Source: Nocardia seriolae NBRC 15557
GTDB taxonomy: Bacteria; Actinomycetota; Actinomycetes; Mycobacteriales; Mycobacteriaceae
DNA: 64,000 nt
Reading direction: 5' to 3'
NCBI RefSeq assembly: GCF_007990715.1
Contig: NZ_BJWY01000004.1
Span: forward strand, 1 to 64,000
Part shown: positions 44,488 to 52,826 of the stretch, one piece after another
How the letters are laid out: the number at the start of each line of letters is the position of its first letter
How positions within the stretch are numbered: the first letter of the stretch is position 1
The notes under the pieces: generated by a model
Seen by the model: only the letters and a program-made list of their open reading frames with translations
The model's database searches: none
Told to the model about the DNA's origin: nothing
Translations under genes and position numbers: made by a program

Positions 44488-44973
44488 ATGACCGGCACGG
44501 GGATACATGTGAACGGCGAGGCCGAATCGAATGCGACGGTGGCTTCGCGGGTCGAGGAATTGACCACGGTCTTCGAGCGGGGGCTGCAGGAGAAGCTGGG
44601 TGTCGGTGCGTCGCTGGGGATTCGGCTGGACCGGGCGGGGGATGGGTATACCCGCTACTGCCTGGACCCGAATCCGGCCACCATCAATGCCATGTTCACC
44701 GTGCACGGCGGTGTCATCGCGACGCTGATGGATACCGCCATGGGTAGTGCGGTTTTCACCAAGCTGGGTGACGACACCGCGTACACGACCCTGGAATTGA
44801 AGGGGTACTTCATCCGCTCGGTCGCCATCGACGGCAGCCGCCTGACCTGCGAGGCGACCGCGGTGCACGTGGGGCGGCGGACCGCCACCGCCGAGGGGCG
44901 CATCACCGACGCCAACGGCAAGCTGGTCGCACACGGCTCCACCACGATCCTGGTGCTCGGTCCGCGGAGCTGA
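44488..44973 (+). CDS. PaaI-family thioesterase
   Basis: A 161-aa hotdog thioesterase. The signature is MFTVHGGVIATLMDTAMGSA (about 71-90), where HGG and the following Asp form the active site, followed by strands TLELKGYFIRSV and LTCEATAVHVGRRTATAEGR. It hydrolyses acyl-CoA, often aromatic or medium chain. The ribosome binding site is GGAAGGG before ATG 44488. It is convergent with the desaturase operon, with a terminator between them. The upstream 200 bp (44276-44487) holds no gene I can support. Confidence 0.9.
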   Translation: MTGTGIHVNGEAESNATVASRVEELTTVFERGLQEKLGVGASLGIRLDRAGDGYTRYCLDPNPATINAMFTVHGGVIATLMDTAMGSAVFTKLGDDTAYTTLELKGYFIRSVAIDGSRLTCEATAVHVGRRTATAEGRITDANGKLVAHGSTTILVLGPRS

Positions 44974-45007
44974 CCCGGGCGGCACGCGCGAGGGTGACCG
45001 ATACGCA

Positions 45008-45040
45008 AGAGAGCCCGGCCTCCGAGGGACCGGGCTCTCT
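45008..45040. terminator. Bidirectional hairpin terminator
   Basis: AGAGAGCCCGG (45008-45018) pairs perfectly with 45030-45040, with an additional CTC/GAG pair inside the loop. It separates the convergent thioesterase and desaturase genes. Confidence 0.75.
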
Positions 45041-45072
45041 CACATCGGGTCCGGCTCTTGCGGTCGATCGCC

Positions 45073-45915
45073 TCAGCCGAGCGCGCGGCACTGTCCGATG
45101 AAGTCGGCCAACTCGTCGAGCCGATCGGTGCGGGCGTCCACCGCGCGGTCGAGGACGCGCAGCAGATGCTCGTAGGCCGCGGTGTGGTCGTAGTCGGCCA
45201 CGTCGGCGATCCGAAATGCCCAACGCCAATACCCGCGCATGGTGTCCGCCAACGGCATTCGGAATCCCGCGATCACCTCGCGTATCGGCTCCACCACCTC
45301 GTCGCCCTGCACCCGCAGGTACCGGCTCACCACATCGGCCATGAAGCTGAAATGCCGGGCCTCGTCGCGCGCCAGCCGCGAGAGCACCGCGGCCAGCACC
45401 GGATCGGCGGCCACCTCCCGCAATTGGTGGTAGTACATCTGGGTCGCCTTCTCCTGCACCAGCGCGTAGGCGAAGAACTGCACCGGATGCCGGTACGGCA
45501 GGTCGAACGGCTTCTGTCCTTCCACCGCCAATTCCGCACGCAGCGAATCCCTTTCGGCGATGCCCGACGCCACCTGGTAGTGGTTCAGCGCCCGTGCGTG
45601 GGTGTCTTCCTCGAGCGCCCACCGCACCGTGAAGTGGTAGAGCTCTCGATTGTGGATGAAGGCGGGCCGGTCCACGCTGTCGTCGACGGGGAAGAACCGC
45701 TGGTACACATCGAAATAACCCGGTAGGTGATCCTCGATGAAGGTCACGAACCGCACCGCCGAGCGCTGCCCCTCGGTGAGCCGGCCCGCGTCGGCCGTCG
45801 CCCAGTCGAAGGCGGTCTCCACGTCCCAGGCCCGGGCCGCGGGGGAGGCCGCCAGGAACCCGTCCACCGCTGCTACCAGCTCGCCGACCGGCAGCAGGGA
45901 AGATTCCATCGTCAT
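45073..45915 (-). CDS. Acyl-ACP desaturase-like diiron protein
   Basis: A 280-aa ferritin-like protein of the FA_desaturase_2 (DesA/stearoyl-ACP desaturase) family. Diiron ligands are visible in the helix WALEEDTHARALNHY (about residues 98-112, EExxH) and in LARDEARHFSFMADV (about 184-198, ExxH). A further acidic helix (VTFIEDHLPGYFDVYQ) precedes them. The family inserts a cis double bond into acyl-ACP using O2 and ferredoxin. ATG 45915 follows GGGAGCGG. It is the last gene of a minus-strand operon with a CMAS-like methyltransferase and an ACP, which presents the likely substrate carrier. Confidence 0.87.
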   Translation of the reverse strand: MTMESSLLPVGELVAAVDGFLAASPAARAWDVETAFDWATADAGRLTEGQRSAVRFVTFIEDHLPGYFDVYQRFFPVDDSVDRPAFIHNRELYHFTVRWALEEDTHARALNHYQVASGIAERDSLRAELAVEGQKPFDLPYRHPVQFFAYALVQEKATQMYYHQLREVAADPVLAAVLSRLARDEARHFSFMADVVSRYLRVQGDEVVEPIREVIAGFRMPLADTMRGYWRWAFRIADVADYDHTAAYEHLLRVLDRAVDARTDRLDELADFIGQCRALG

Positions 45916-45931
45916 TGTCCGCTCCCGACCG

Positions 45932-46765
45932 TCAGCGCGCCTTGCGGCAGCCCAGTGCGTAATGCTTTGTGGTGTAACCCCATCCGGCATTGGCCACCTC
46001 GAGAAAGTGGCGCAGCTCGGCGGCCAGGCCCGGCTTGCGGGCGTCGATGCGCGCGGCCGCGGCGTCCACATTGGCGATCCAGTCCTCGATGGTGCGCCGA
46101 TACTGGTCGGTCAGGTCGTCGACCGAGGTGATGGAGAAGCCCGCGTCCTCGGCCGCGGTGATCAGTTCCGAGAGCGGGCGCAGCGAACCCCACCCGAAGA
46201 TGTCGTTGCGCACGAACTCGGTGCCCGCGCGTTCGTCGAAGGCGCGGCGGGCGGCCGCGTTGCGGAAGCAGCTCTCCGACACGTACAGCGCGCCGCCGCG
46301 GCGCAGCACCGCGCGCGCCCGGCCGAAGACCGGGTCCAGCTCCGGCATGTGCACGATGGACCCCAGCATGGTGACGGCGTCCTGGCTGCCCGCGGGCAGG
46401 TCCAGTTCCTCGAAATGCCCGACGCGCGTGTGGACTTGACGCGCCACACCGCGCGCGGCGGCCTCGGCGGCGATGTACTCGTGCTGGCGCGGCGCCGGGC
46501 TGATGCCCAGGGTTTCGCACCCGTATTCCTGGGCCATGAACAGGATCAGCGACCCCCACCCGCAGCCGATGTCGAGCAGCCGTTCGCCGCCGTGGACACC
46601 CAGCCGCCCAGCCACGAACCGCAGCTTGTTGCGTTGCGCGAGTTCCAGTGTTTCGCTGCCGGATTCGTAGAGCGCGGAACTGTACTTGCGCAGCGGATCC
46701 AGGAACTGGCCGAAGATCTCCGGATCCAGATCGTAGTGCTGATTGGTGTCGGCGGTGAGGCTCAC
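45932..46765 (-). CDS. Cyclopropane-fatty-acid/mycolic acid synthase-like methyltransferase
   Basis: A 277-aa SAM methyltransferase of the CMAS/CFA-synthase type. It starts HYDLDPEIFGQFLDP (family-typical YD...F), with motif I LLDIGCGWGSLILFMAQEYG (about 63-82), GISPAPRQHEYI (the acidic/gln segment), and MLGSIVHMPELD. CMAS enzymes methylate a double bond of a bound acyl chain to give a cyclopropane or methyl branch. The neighbouring desaturase would supply that double bond. The gene overlaps the ACP gene by ATGA and lies 16 bp before the desaturase. Confidence 0.88.
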   Translation of the reverse strand: MSLTADTNQHYDLDPEIFGQFLDPLRKYSSALYESGSETLELAQRNKLRFVAGRLGVHGGERLLDIGCGWGSLILFMAQEYGCETLGISPAPRQHEYIAAEAAARGVARQVHTRVGHFEELDLPAGSQDAVTMLGSIVHMPELDPVFGRARAVLRRGGALYVSESCFRNAAARRAFDERAGTEFVRNDIFGWGSLRPLSELITAAEDAGFSITSVDDLTDQYRRTIEDWIANVDAAAARIDARKPGLAAELRHFLEVANAGWGYTTKHYALGCRKAR

Positions 46766-47013
46766 GCCGCCTCCCGCAGTGCCTTGTCGACCACCGCGGC
46801 CACCTCGCCGAGGGTGGCGGTGCCGAAGACGTCCTCGTCCTCGAGTTCGATGTCGTACGTCCGCTCGATGCAGGCGATCATGCGCAGCACCCGCACTGAA
46901 TCCACCCCGGCCATGCCGCGCAGGTCGGCGTCGGGGGTGAGCGTCGATGCGGGCAACCCCGTCTCGGCGGCGGCGATCTCGGTGACGGTGTGCAGGATGT
47001 CGTCGGTGGTCAT
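46762..47013 (-). CDS. Acyl carrier protein
   Basis: An 83-aa discrete ACP. The phosphopantetheine attachment site is Ser39 in GVDSVRVL, with the acidic helix IERTYDIELEDEDVF after it. It is encoded between a hotdog protein and the CMAS-like methyltransferase, with 4-bp overlaps on both sides, so it is a dedicated carrier for the desaturase/methyltransferase pair. It needs a phosphopantetheinyl transferase, which is not in the window. Confidence 0.93.
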   Translation of the reverse strand: MTTDDILHTVTEIAAAETGLPASTLTPDADLRGMAGVDSVRVLRMIACIERTYDIELEDEDVFGTATLGEVAAVVDKALREAA

Positions 47014-47405
47014 GACGGAACTCCGTTCGGGGACAGGGCGGTTGCCGTGGTGAGGGCCTGGTCGAGCAGCGCGACCTCGTCGTCGCGCAGGGACAGTTGG
47101 TGGCGCACCGCGTCGAGCGCGAAGGGGCGATAGGTGGCGGCCGAGGCGGCGCACACCGCGTCCTCGGCGTCGCGGATCTCGGCCGAGGCCTGGATGAGGC
47201 CGCCGGTTCCGGACTCGGAAAGCTCTGCCACGCAACGGTATTCGCGGTCGATCAACAGCGGGGTGAGGAAGCGGGTGCGCTGGGAGACGGTGAAGGCGGG
47301 CACGAACTGGTGGACACGGCGCTGGCACGCGGCCGCTTCGACAAGGGCCGCTGCACCGCTGCGGCGGACCCCGTCGCAGATGACGCCGGTCAGACCGCCG
47401 TGCAC
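47010..47405 (-). pseudogene. 5'-truncated hotdog thioesterase-like fragment
   Basis: A 131-aa frame opening directly with VHGGLTGVICDGVRRSGAAA, the central helix of a PaaI-type hotdog; in whole proteins about 50-60 residues with the first strand and helix come before this motif. In-frame sequence upstream reads RGCI and then meets a stop, and at 47406 the DNA changes to plus-strand coding for an FAD monooxygenase. The N-terminus therefore seems to be lost. The remainder (QRTRFLTPLLIDREYRC, SAEIRDAEDAVCAA) is intact, and its end overlaps the ACP gene. A GTG at 47405 could still start a short product. It may once have handled the ACP-bound chain. Confidence 0.65.
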
Positions 47406-47410
47406 GATGC

Positions 47411-47974
47411 ATCCACGAGATCGTCACTGCCGCCGAATCTCTCGGAGAGGCCGTGCCGTACCGGTTCCGGGCCTCGGTGCGCCGCCGCTTCGACCGGCAG
47501 CTCGAGGTCCCGGCGGGGCTGCTGGTGCTCGGCGACGCCCAGTGCGCGTTCAACCCGCTCTACGCCCAGGGCATGACCGTGGCCGCGCTGCAGGTCGCCG
47601 CCCTGCGCGAATGCTTGCGGAGCGGCGTCGCGTTCACGATGCTGCCCACCCGGTTCTACGCGGCCGCGAGCGCGGCCACGGACACCGCCTGGCAGCTGGC
47701 GGCCGCCTCGGATCTCCGGCATCCCGCCGTCGCGGGGCAGCGCGGCCTGCGCACCAGGCTCACCAACGCGTATGTGGCGCAGTCGCATCGCGCCGCGCAC
47801 CGTGACCCGCTGGTGGCGCGGACCTTCATGCGGGTCGCCCATCTCGTCGAAGCGCCCGCCGCGCTGGCACATCCGGTGCTGGCGGGCCGAATCATGCTGC
47901 GCGGCAATGGCCGCCCGCCTCCTGCCAGCCCCTCGTTGAATCCAGGAGGACCGCCATGGCCGCCCCAGAGATGA
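47411..47974 (+). pseudogene. 5'-truncated FAD-dependent monooxygenase
   Basis: Sensible coding begins abruptly at about 47411 (IHEIVTAAESLGEAVPYRFR) and runs to 47974, giving about 187 residues. The segment GLLVLGDAQCAFNPLYAQGM is the second FAD-binding motif of PHBH-type monooxygenases and is followed by their C-terminal helices. The N-terminal Rossmann motif and substrate domain (about 250 residues) are missing. The truncation point coincides within a few bases with the truncated 5' end of the minus-strand hotdog gene. A GTG at 47453 could start a fragment, but it would not bind FAD normally. The end overlaps the P450 start by 19 bases. Confidence 0.7.
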
Positions 47975-49224
47975 ACGCCCCAGCCGAGGACCAGGATCCG
48001 GCCGTCGTGGACGCGCTGATCCGGCTCTTCGGACCCGACGGCCGCGCCGACCCGTACACCCCCGCCCGCGTCCTGCGCGATGCCGGGCCCATCCACCGCA
48101 CCCCGCTCGGGCATCACGTGCTCACCCGGTACGAGGACTGCGCCGCGGTGCTGTCCACCACCGCGTGGAGCCACGCCGAGGAGGCGGGGATGATGCACCC
48201 GACCGTCGAACCCGAGGACGCGCCCGAGGAACTGCCCACCTCGTTCCTGTGGATGGAGCCGCCGGACCACACCCGGCTGCGCAATCTGGTCACCAAGGGG
48301 TTCACCCCGCGCATGGTGACCCGATTGCGGCCGCGCATCACCCAACTCGCCGAACAGCTCGTCGACCGGTCGCTCGAGGAGGGCGAATTCGATCTGGTCG
48401 AGAACATCGCCTACCCGCTGCCGCTGATCATCGCGTGTGAGCTCATCGGCGTGCCCGAGGAGGCCTACGAGCAGGTGCACCGGTGGTCGCAGGATCTGGC
48501 GCGCGGTTTCGACCACGACTACACCCTGCCCGCGGCATGTCTGACGGCGCGCAGCGCGGCCTCGCGCGGGTTCATGGGCTACTTCCGGGAATTGCTCGAC
48601 CAGCGTCGCGCCGATCCGAAAGACGATCTGCTGAGCGCCCTCTCACTGGTCGAGGACCGCGGCGACGTGCTCACCGAACAGGAACTGCTGGCCACCTGCA
48701 TCACCACCTTCGTGGCCGGGCACGAGACCACCGCCAACCTCATCGGTACCGGCATGCTGCGCCTGCTGCGCGCCCCCGACCAGGTCCGGGCCCTGCGTGA
48801 ACGACCGGAACTGACCGCCTCGGCACCGGACGAGCTGCTGCGCCTGGAGCCGTCGGTGCAGATCACCACCCGTGCCGCCACCCGACCGATCACGGTGGCG
48901 GGCCACGACTTCGCGCCCGGCGACGGTGTCGTGGTACTGATCAACTCGGCCAACCACGACGAACGGGCGTTCCCCGACCCGGACCGCACCGACGTGGCCC
49001 GCTACTCCGACCCGATGCGCCCCGCCAAGAAGCACCTCGGTTTCAGCCTCGGTATCCACTACTGCCTCGGCGCACCCTTGGCACTGCTCGAAATGGAAGT
49101 GCTGCGCGACGTGCTCCTGCGCAAGGTCGCCGCCATGGAACCGATCTCGGAAAACCCGCCCTTCAAGCCGAACGTGGTGATCCGCGGCCTGGAATCCCTG
49201 CGGGTGGGTTTCCGGCCCGTGTGA
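47956..49224 (+). CDS. Cytochrome P450
   Basis: A 422-aa soluble bacterial P450. Landmarks: WMEPPDHTRLRNLV (about 99-112, C-helix), FVAGHETTANLIG (about 254-266, I-helix acid/Thr), DELLRLEP (about 293-300, K-helix ExxR), and the heme loop FSLGIHYCLGAPLA with axial Cys370. Sequence style is CYP105/107-like. It probably hydroxylates a polyketide, lipid or terpenoid; the flanking lipid genes favour an acyl chain. ATG 47956 follows AGGAGGA. No ferredoxin gene is adjacent. Confidence 0.94.
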   Translation: MAAPEMNAPAEDQDPAVVDALIRLFGPDGRADPYTPARVLRDAGPIHRTPLGHHVLTRYEDCAAVLSTTAWSHAEEAGMMHPTVEPEDAPEELPTSFLWMEPPDHTRLRNLVTKGFTPRMVTRLRPRITQLAEQLVDRSLEEGEFDLVENIAYPLPLIIACELIGVPEEAYEQVHRWSQDLARGFDHDYTLPAACLTARSAASRGFMGYFRELLDQRRADPKDDLLSALSLVEDRGDVLTEQELLATCITTFVAGHETTANLIGTGMLRLLRAPDQVRALRERPELTASAPDELLRLEPSVQITTRAATRPITVAGHDFAPGDGVVVLINSANHDERAFPDPDRTDVARYSDPMRPAKKHLGFSLGIHYCLGAPLALLEMEVLRDVLLRKVAAMEPISENPPFKPNVVIRGLESLRVGFRPV

Positions 49225-49299
49225 GCTGGCGTGGGGAGTTCCCTTTTCGGCGCGAAAGGGCACCGGCGGGGCTCGGGATGCGGACATAGCGTCGGCGTC

Positions 49300-50148
49300 A
49301 TGACCGAGTTTCTGCACCACGCCGGTGGGCGAATCGCTTATGACGTAACCGGATCCGGGCCGCTGGTGGTGCTTTCGCACGGGATGGGGGACCATCGGCG
49401 GGCCTATAGGTTTCTGGTGCCCAGGCTGGTCGAGGCCGGGTATCGGGTGGCGAACATGGATATTCGGGGGCACGGAGAATCCAGTATGAGCTGGACCTCG
49501 CACGATGGGGGTACGAAGATCACTCGTACCGATATCGCGGGCGATATTCTCGCGCTGATCGGGGAGCTGGGTGGGCCCGCGGTCGTTGTGGGGCACTCGA
49601 TTTCGGGTGGTGCGGCCACCATCGCCGCTGCCCGTGGGCCGGAACTGGTGCGGGGCGTCATCGAGTTGAATCCGTTCACGCGGGTTCAATCCTTTTCGGT
49701 GGGAGCGTTTTTCACCCAGGGGCGCTATCGTCGCGGCCAATCGCTGCTCATCGGGTTGATGGTCTTGCGCAGTCTCGCGCTGTGGCTGAAGTATCTCGAC
49801 CTCGCCTACCCGATCAAGCCGGCCGACTACGACGAATACGTGGCCGATCTCGCCCGGAATCCGCGTGCGGCAGGCCGTTTCGAGGAGTTCATGAAGGTCG
49901 ACTCGAATCCGGCCGATGCCGGTGCGCAGCTTCCGAACATCGGCTGCCCGGCACTGGTGATCATGGGTACCGAGGATCCCGACTTCGCGGATCCGCGGGC
50001 CGAGGGCGAGGCGATCGTCGCCCTCATGCCGAAGGGGCTGGGCAGGGTCGAGCTCGCGGCGGGTGCCGGGCATTACCCCCACGCCGAATTGCCGGATCGG
50101 GTGGCCGAACTGGCGCTCAAATTCCTGGCTCGGCACGCGTCGCAATAG
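49300..50148 (+). CDS. Alpha/beta hydrolase
   Basis: A 282-aa serine hydrolase beginning at ATG 49300. The oxyanion strand is VVLSHGMGDHRRAY (about 27-40), MDIRGHGESS follows (about 61-70), the nucleophile is in VVGHSISGGAA (about 97-107), and the catalytic acid and base are probably in GTEDPDF (about 226) and GAGHYPHAE (about 254-262). Epoxide-hydrolase or esterase action on small molecules is likely; the substrate is unknown. It is 75 bp after the P450 gene and may be co-transcribed. Confidence 0.87.
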   Translation: MTEFLHHAGGRIAYDVTGSGPLVVLSHGMGDHRRAYRFLVPRLVEAGYRVANMDIRGHGESSMSWTSHDGGTKITRTDIAGDILALIGELGGPAVVVGHSISGGAATIAAARGPELVRGVIELNPFTRVQSFSVGAFFTQGRYRRGQSLLIGLMVLRSLALWLKYLDLAYPIKPADYDEYVADLARNPRAAGRFEEFMKVDSNPADAGAQLPNIGCPALVIMGTEDPDFADPRAEGEAIVALMPKGLGRVELAAGAGHYPHAELPDRVAELALKFLARHASQ

Positions 50149-50179
50149 CGGGCACCCGCGTCGAGATCGAGGTCCCGGC

Positions 50180-50845
50180 GTGATCACCGTCCTGCTCGTC
50201 GACGACCACCCCGTGGTCACGGAGGGCATGCGCGGAATGCTCTCGCGGGAGCCGGATCTCACCGTCATCGGCGAGGCGGCCGGCGGCGCGGAGGCGATAA
50301 CGGTGGCCACCGCCCTGCGCCCCGACGTGGTGCTGATGGACCTGCGCATGCCCGAAATCGACGGCCCCGCGGCCACTGAACGCATCCTCGCCGCCTGCCC
50401 CGCCACCCGCGTCGTCGTGGTCACCACCTACGAAACCGACACCGACATCGTGCGCGCCGTGGAGGCCGGAGCCTGCGGCTACCTGCTCGAGGACAGCTCT
50501 CGAACCGAGCTGGCCGCCGCCGTCCGCGCCGCCGCCCGCGGCGAAACCGTCCTGGCCCCCGCCGTCAGCGCCCGCCTCCGCCGCCGCGACCGCGACCCGC
50601 AGGTGGCACTGTCGGCCCGTGAGACGGAAGTCCTCGGGCATGTCGCACGCGGTCTGACCGACACCGAAATCGGTCTCGTGCTCCATATCGGTGAGGCGAC
50701 CGTGAAGATCCATCTGCAACGCGCGTTCGTCAAACTCGCCGTCACCGACCGCACGGCCGCGGTCACCGCCGCCCTCGCGCGGGGCCTGCTGGCGGTGCGT
50801 CCGCCGGAGCGACCGTCCGCGCGCGGCGGTGATCAGGGCAGATAG
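50180..50845 (+). CDS. NarL/LuxR-type response regulator (orphan)
   Basis: A 221-aa response regulator. The receiver domain (1-125) has the acidic pair in LVDDHP, phospho-acceptor Asp in VLMDLRMPEIDG (about residue 56), Thr in VVVTTYETD and Lys replaced in the usual KxxxP region by LLEDSS, which is a notable loss of the conserved Lys. A C-terminal LuxR HTH follows (LSARETEVLGHVARGLTDTE, about 150-169). No histidine kinase is adjacent. The missing Lys may mean phosphorylation-independent action. Its end overlaps the convergent TetR gene by 13 bp. Confidence 0.9.
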   Translation: MITVLLVDDHPVVTEGMRGMLSREPDLTVIGEAAGGAEAITVATALRPDVVLMDLRMPEIDGPAATERILAACPATRVVVVTTYETDTDIVRAVEAGACGYLLEDSSRTELAAAVRAAARGETVLAPAVSARLRRRDRDPQVALSARETEVLGHVARGLTDTEIGLVLHIGEATVKIHLQRAFVKLAVTDRTAAVTAALARGLLAVRPPERPSARGGDQGR

Positions 50846-51399
50846 CCGCGCAGGAGAATGCGCACGGCCTCGTAGATCTGCTCGGTGCCGGGTTCGCCCG
50901 CGCCGGCGAGGCGGTCGAAGATGAGGCCGTCGATGCAGGCCACGAGGGCGTGGGCGCGGGCGGCCGGGTCGGGGGCGCCGAGGGTGGACAGCAGGTCGGC
51001 GGCGGTGGTGCGGAGGCGGAGGCCGCTGTCGCGCAGGGCTTTTCGGAGTTTGGGGCGGCGGGTCGATTCGAGGGCCAGTTCGTAGCGGGCGAGCATGCGG
51101 GTGCGGTCGACCGTGGTCCACTTGGCGATGAGATCGGTGATCAGGCGGGCCAGTTCGTCGGGGTCGCGGGCCTCGGTCGGGAGCAGGGCGAGTTCGCGGG
51201 CGTCGTGCTCGGCGAGGCGGGCGACGGCGGCTTCCAGCAGGGATTCGCGGGTGCGGAAGTGGTTGGAGCAGGAGCCTTCCGGGAGGTTGGCGGCCTGGTC
51301 CACGGAACGATGGGTGAGGCCGCGCTGGCCCGCGGTGGCGAGGGTTTCGATTGCGGCGTCGGCCAGCCGGGTGCGGCGGTCTGCGGTGTCGGTCACCAT
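50833..51399 (-). CDS. TetR-family transcriptional repressor
   Basis: A 188-aa regulator with the HTH at about residues 12-55 (LATAGQRGLTHRSVDQAANL, then SNHFRTRESLLEAAV) and a C-terminal dimer/ligand domain. Divergent from the FAD monooxygenase gene at 51472; two matching palindromes at 51425-51460 lie between them. Regulator-monooxygenase pairs of this form often respond to a toxic aromatic compound that the enzyme oxidises. ATG 51399; the GTG codon next to it is an alternative. Confidence 0.9.
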   Translation of the reverse strand: MVTDTADRRTRLADAAIETLATAGQRGLTHRSVDQAANLPEGSCSNHFRTRESLLEAAVARLAEHDARELALLPTEARDPDELARLITDLIAKWTTVDRTRMLARYELALESTRRPKLRKALRDSGLRLRTTAADLLSTLGAPDPAARAHALVACIDGLIFDRLAGAGEPGTEQIYEAVRILLRGYLP

Positions 51400-51424
51400 G
51401 TCTTCCCTTTCTCCGGACGGTGGC

Positions 51425-51460
51425 ACTACAACTGTAGTCGATGGTAACTACAGATGTAGT
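51425..51460. promoter_or_regulatory. Paired TetR operators
   Basis: ACTACAACTGTAGT (51425-51438) and ACTACAGATGTAGT (51447-51460) each have perfect 6-bp arms (ACTACA/TGTAGT) around two central bases. Centres are 22 bp apart, about two helical turns, which suits two dimers on one face. They lie between the TetR gene and the divergent monooxygenase gene. Confidence 0.8.
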
Positions 51461-51471
51461 GGAGGGTTGTC

Positions 51472-52613
51472 ATGGGTGACCGTGGGAAGGCGATCGTGGT
51501 CGGGGGCGGTATCGGTGGATTGGCCACCGCTATCGCATTGACCGGGCGCGGGTGGCGGGTCGAGGTGCTGGAGCGGGCCGCCGAGATCGGTGAGGCCGGG
51601 TCGGGTATCTCGCTGTGGGCCAATGGGATCCGTGCGCTGGATGCGCTCGGGGTCGGAGGCGCGGTGCGGGCGGCCGGGCTGGTGGAGACCGAGGGCGGGA
51701 TTCGTGATCGGGCCGGGCGGTGGCTGTCGAAGACCGATACCGGTGAACTCGCCCGCCGGTTCGGGCCACTGGTCGCGGTGCGGCGAACCGACCTGTTCTC
51801 GATCCTGTCGGGTGTGCCGGGCGCGAGTGCGCTGCGCCCGGGCGTCACGGTGACCGGTGTCGAAGCGACCGGATCCGGTGTGCGGGTGGAGCACAGCGAG
51901 GGTGCGTCGGAAGCGGATCTGGTGGTCGGGGCCGACGGTATCCGCAGCGTGGTGCGCTCGGCCCTGTGGCCCGCCGCGCGCGGACCGCGATACTCCGGGT
52001 ACACCGCCTGGCGGATGATCACCGGCCCCTTGGATTTCGTTCCGTCGGGAAGCGAAACCTGGGGCAGCGGAGAGCGTTTCGGCGTGGTCCCGCTGCGCGA
52101 CGGCTGCGCCTACCTGTTCGGGGTGGCCAACGCTCCCGAGGGGCAACGGCATCCGGGACGCGAATTCGACGAGGTACGGCGCCGATTCGGGCACTGGGCC
52201 GCACCGATTCCCGAAGTCCTCGCCCGCGTCGATCCCGCGACGGTCCTGCACCACGACATCTACGACCTGCCACCCCTGGGCACCTTCACCCGCGGCCGGG
52301 TGGCGCTGCTCGGCGATGCCGCGCACGCCATGACCCCGAACCTCGGCCAGGGTGCGAATCAGGCCCTGGAGGACGCGGTCACCCTCGCCGTCGTACTCGA
52401 TCGGGAACCGGTGCCCGAGGCGCTCGCGACCTACGATCGCCTGCGTCGCCCCGCGCCACCGAAATCGTGCGCCGCTCCCGCCTGATCGGCGCCGTCGGTC
52501 AATGGTCATCGACACCGGCAACTCTGCTGCGCGACAACGTGATACGAATCTCGCCAGCCTCGGCCATGCTGCGCGGACTGGGTCCGGTGCTGAGCTGGCG
52601 GCCGCCCGAATAG
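51472..52613 (+). pseudogene. FAD-dependent monooxygenase, frameshifted near the 3' end
   Basis: A PHBH-type monooxygenase of about 380 aa. It has the N-terminal GGGIGGLATAIAL motif (about 10-22), the middle VVGADGIRSVVRSAL (about 149-163) and the FAD site LLGDAAHAMTPNLGQGANQA (about 280-299). At about 52455 the frame ends in RRPAPPKSCAAPA; shifting one base gives RATEIVRRSRLIGAVGQWSS and a normal C-terminus ending SWRPPE at 52613. One base is missing in or near a CGCCCCGCG run. If the base loss is real, the product loses about 50 C-terminal residues but keeps its FAD sites; a sequencing error is equally possible. It is controlled by the divergent TetR. Confidence 0.75.
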
Positions 52614-52724
52614 CCGCGCCGCAGCCGATTTCCGCACTTCGCGCCGTGCGCCACCCGGAATGTGCACAGCACGGTGCGAGTTTCGCCTCGCAGATACTCT
52701 ACGACCGGGCCGGGGTTAGGCAGA

Positions 52725-52739
52725 CCCAAGAAGCTTGGG
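52725..52739 (+). terminator. Small hairpin in intergenic region
   Basis: CCCAAG and CTTGGG flank AAG; outer bases partly extend the stem. It lies between the monooxygenase end (52613) and the phosphotransferase-like gene (52827), a 213-bp region that also must hold the promoter of the downstream operon. The hairpin does not match the rifamycin-associated element as I remember it. Function uncertain. Confidence 0.35.
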
Positions 52740-52826
52740 CTGGCGCACGTTTGAAACGTGGATTACCCAGAGTAACACCCCTGATCTTGCTCCGGCGTCT
52801 GCTGTGATGCGGCTGACCTCAGGGGG

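Noticed and set aside
52725-52739. Rifamycin-associated element upstream of the phosphotransferase-like gene
   Set aside because: The hairpin does not match the remembered conserved sequence and is much shorter.
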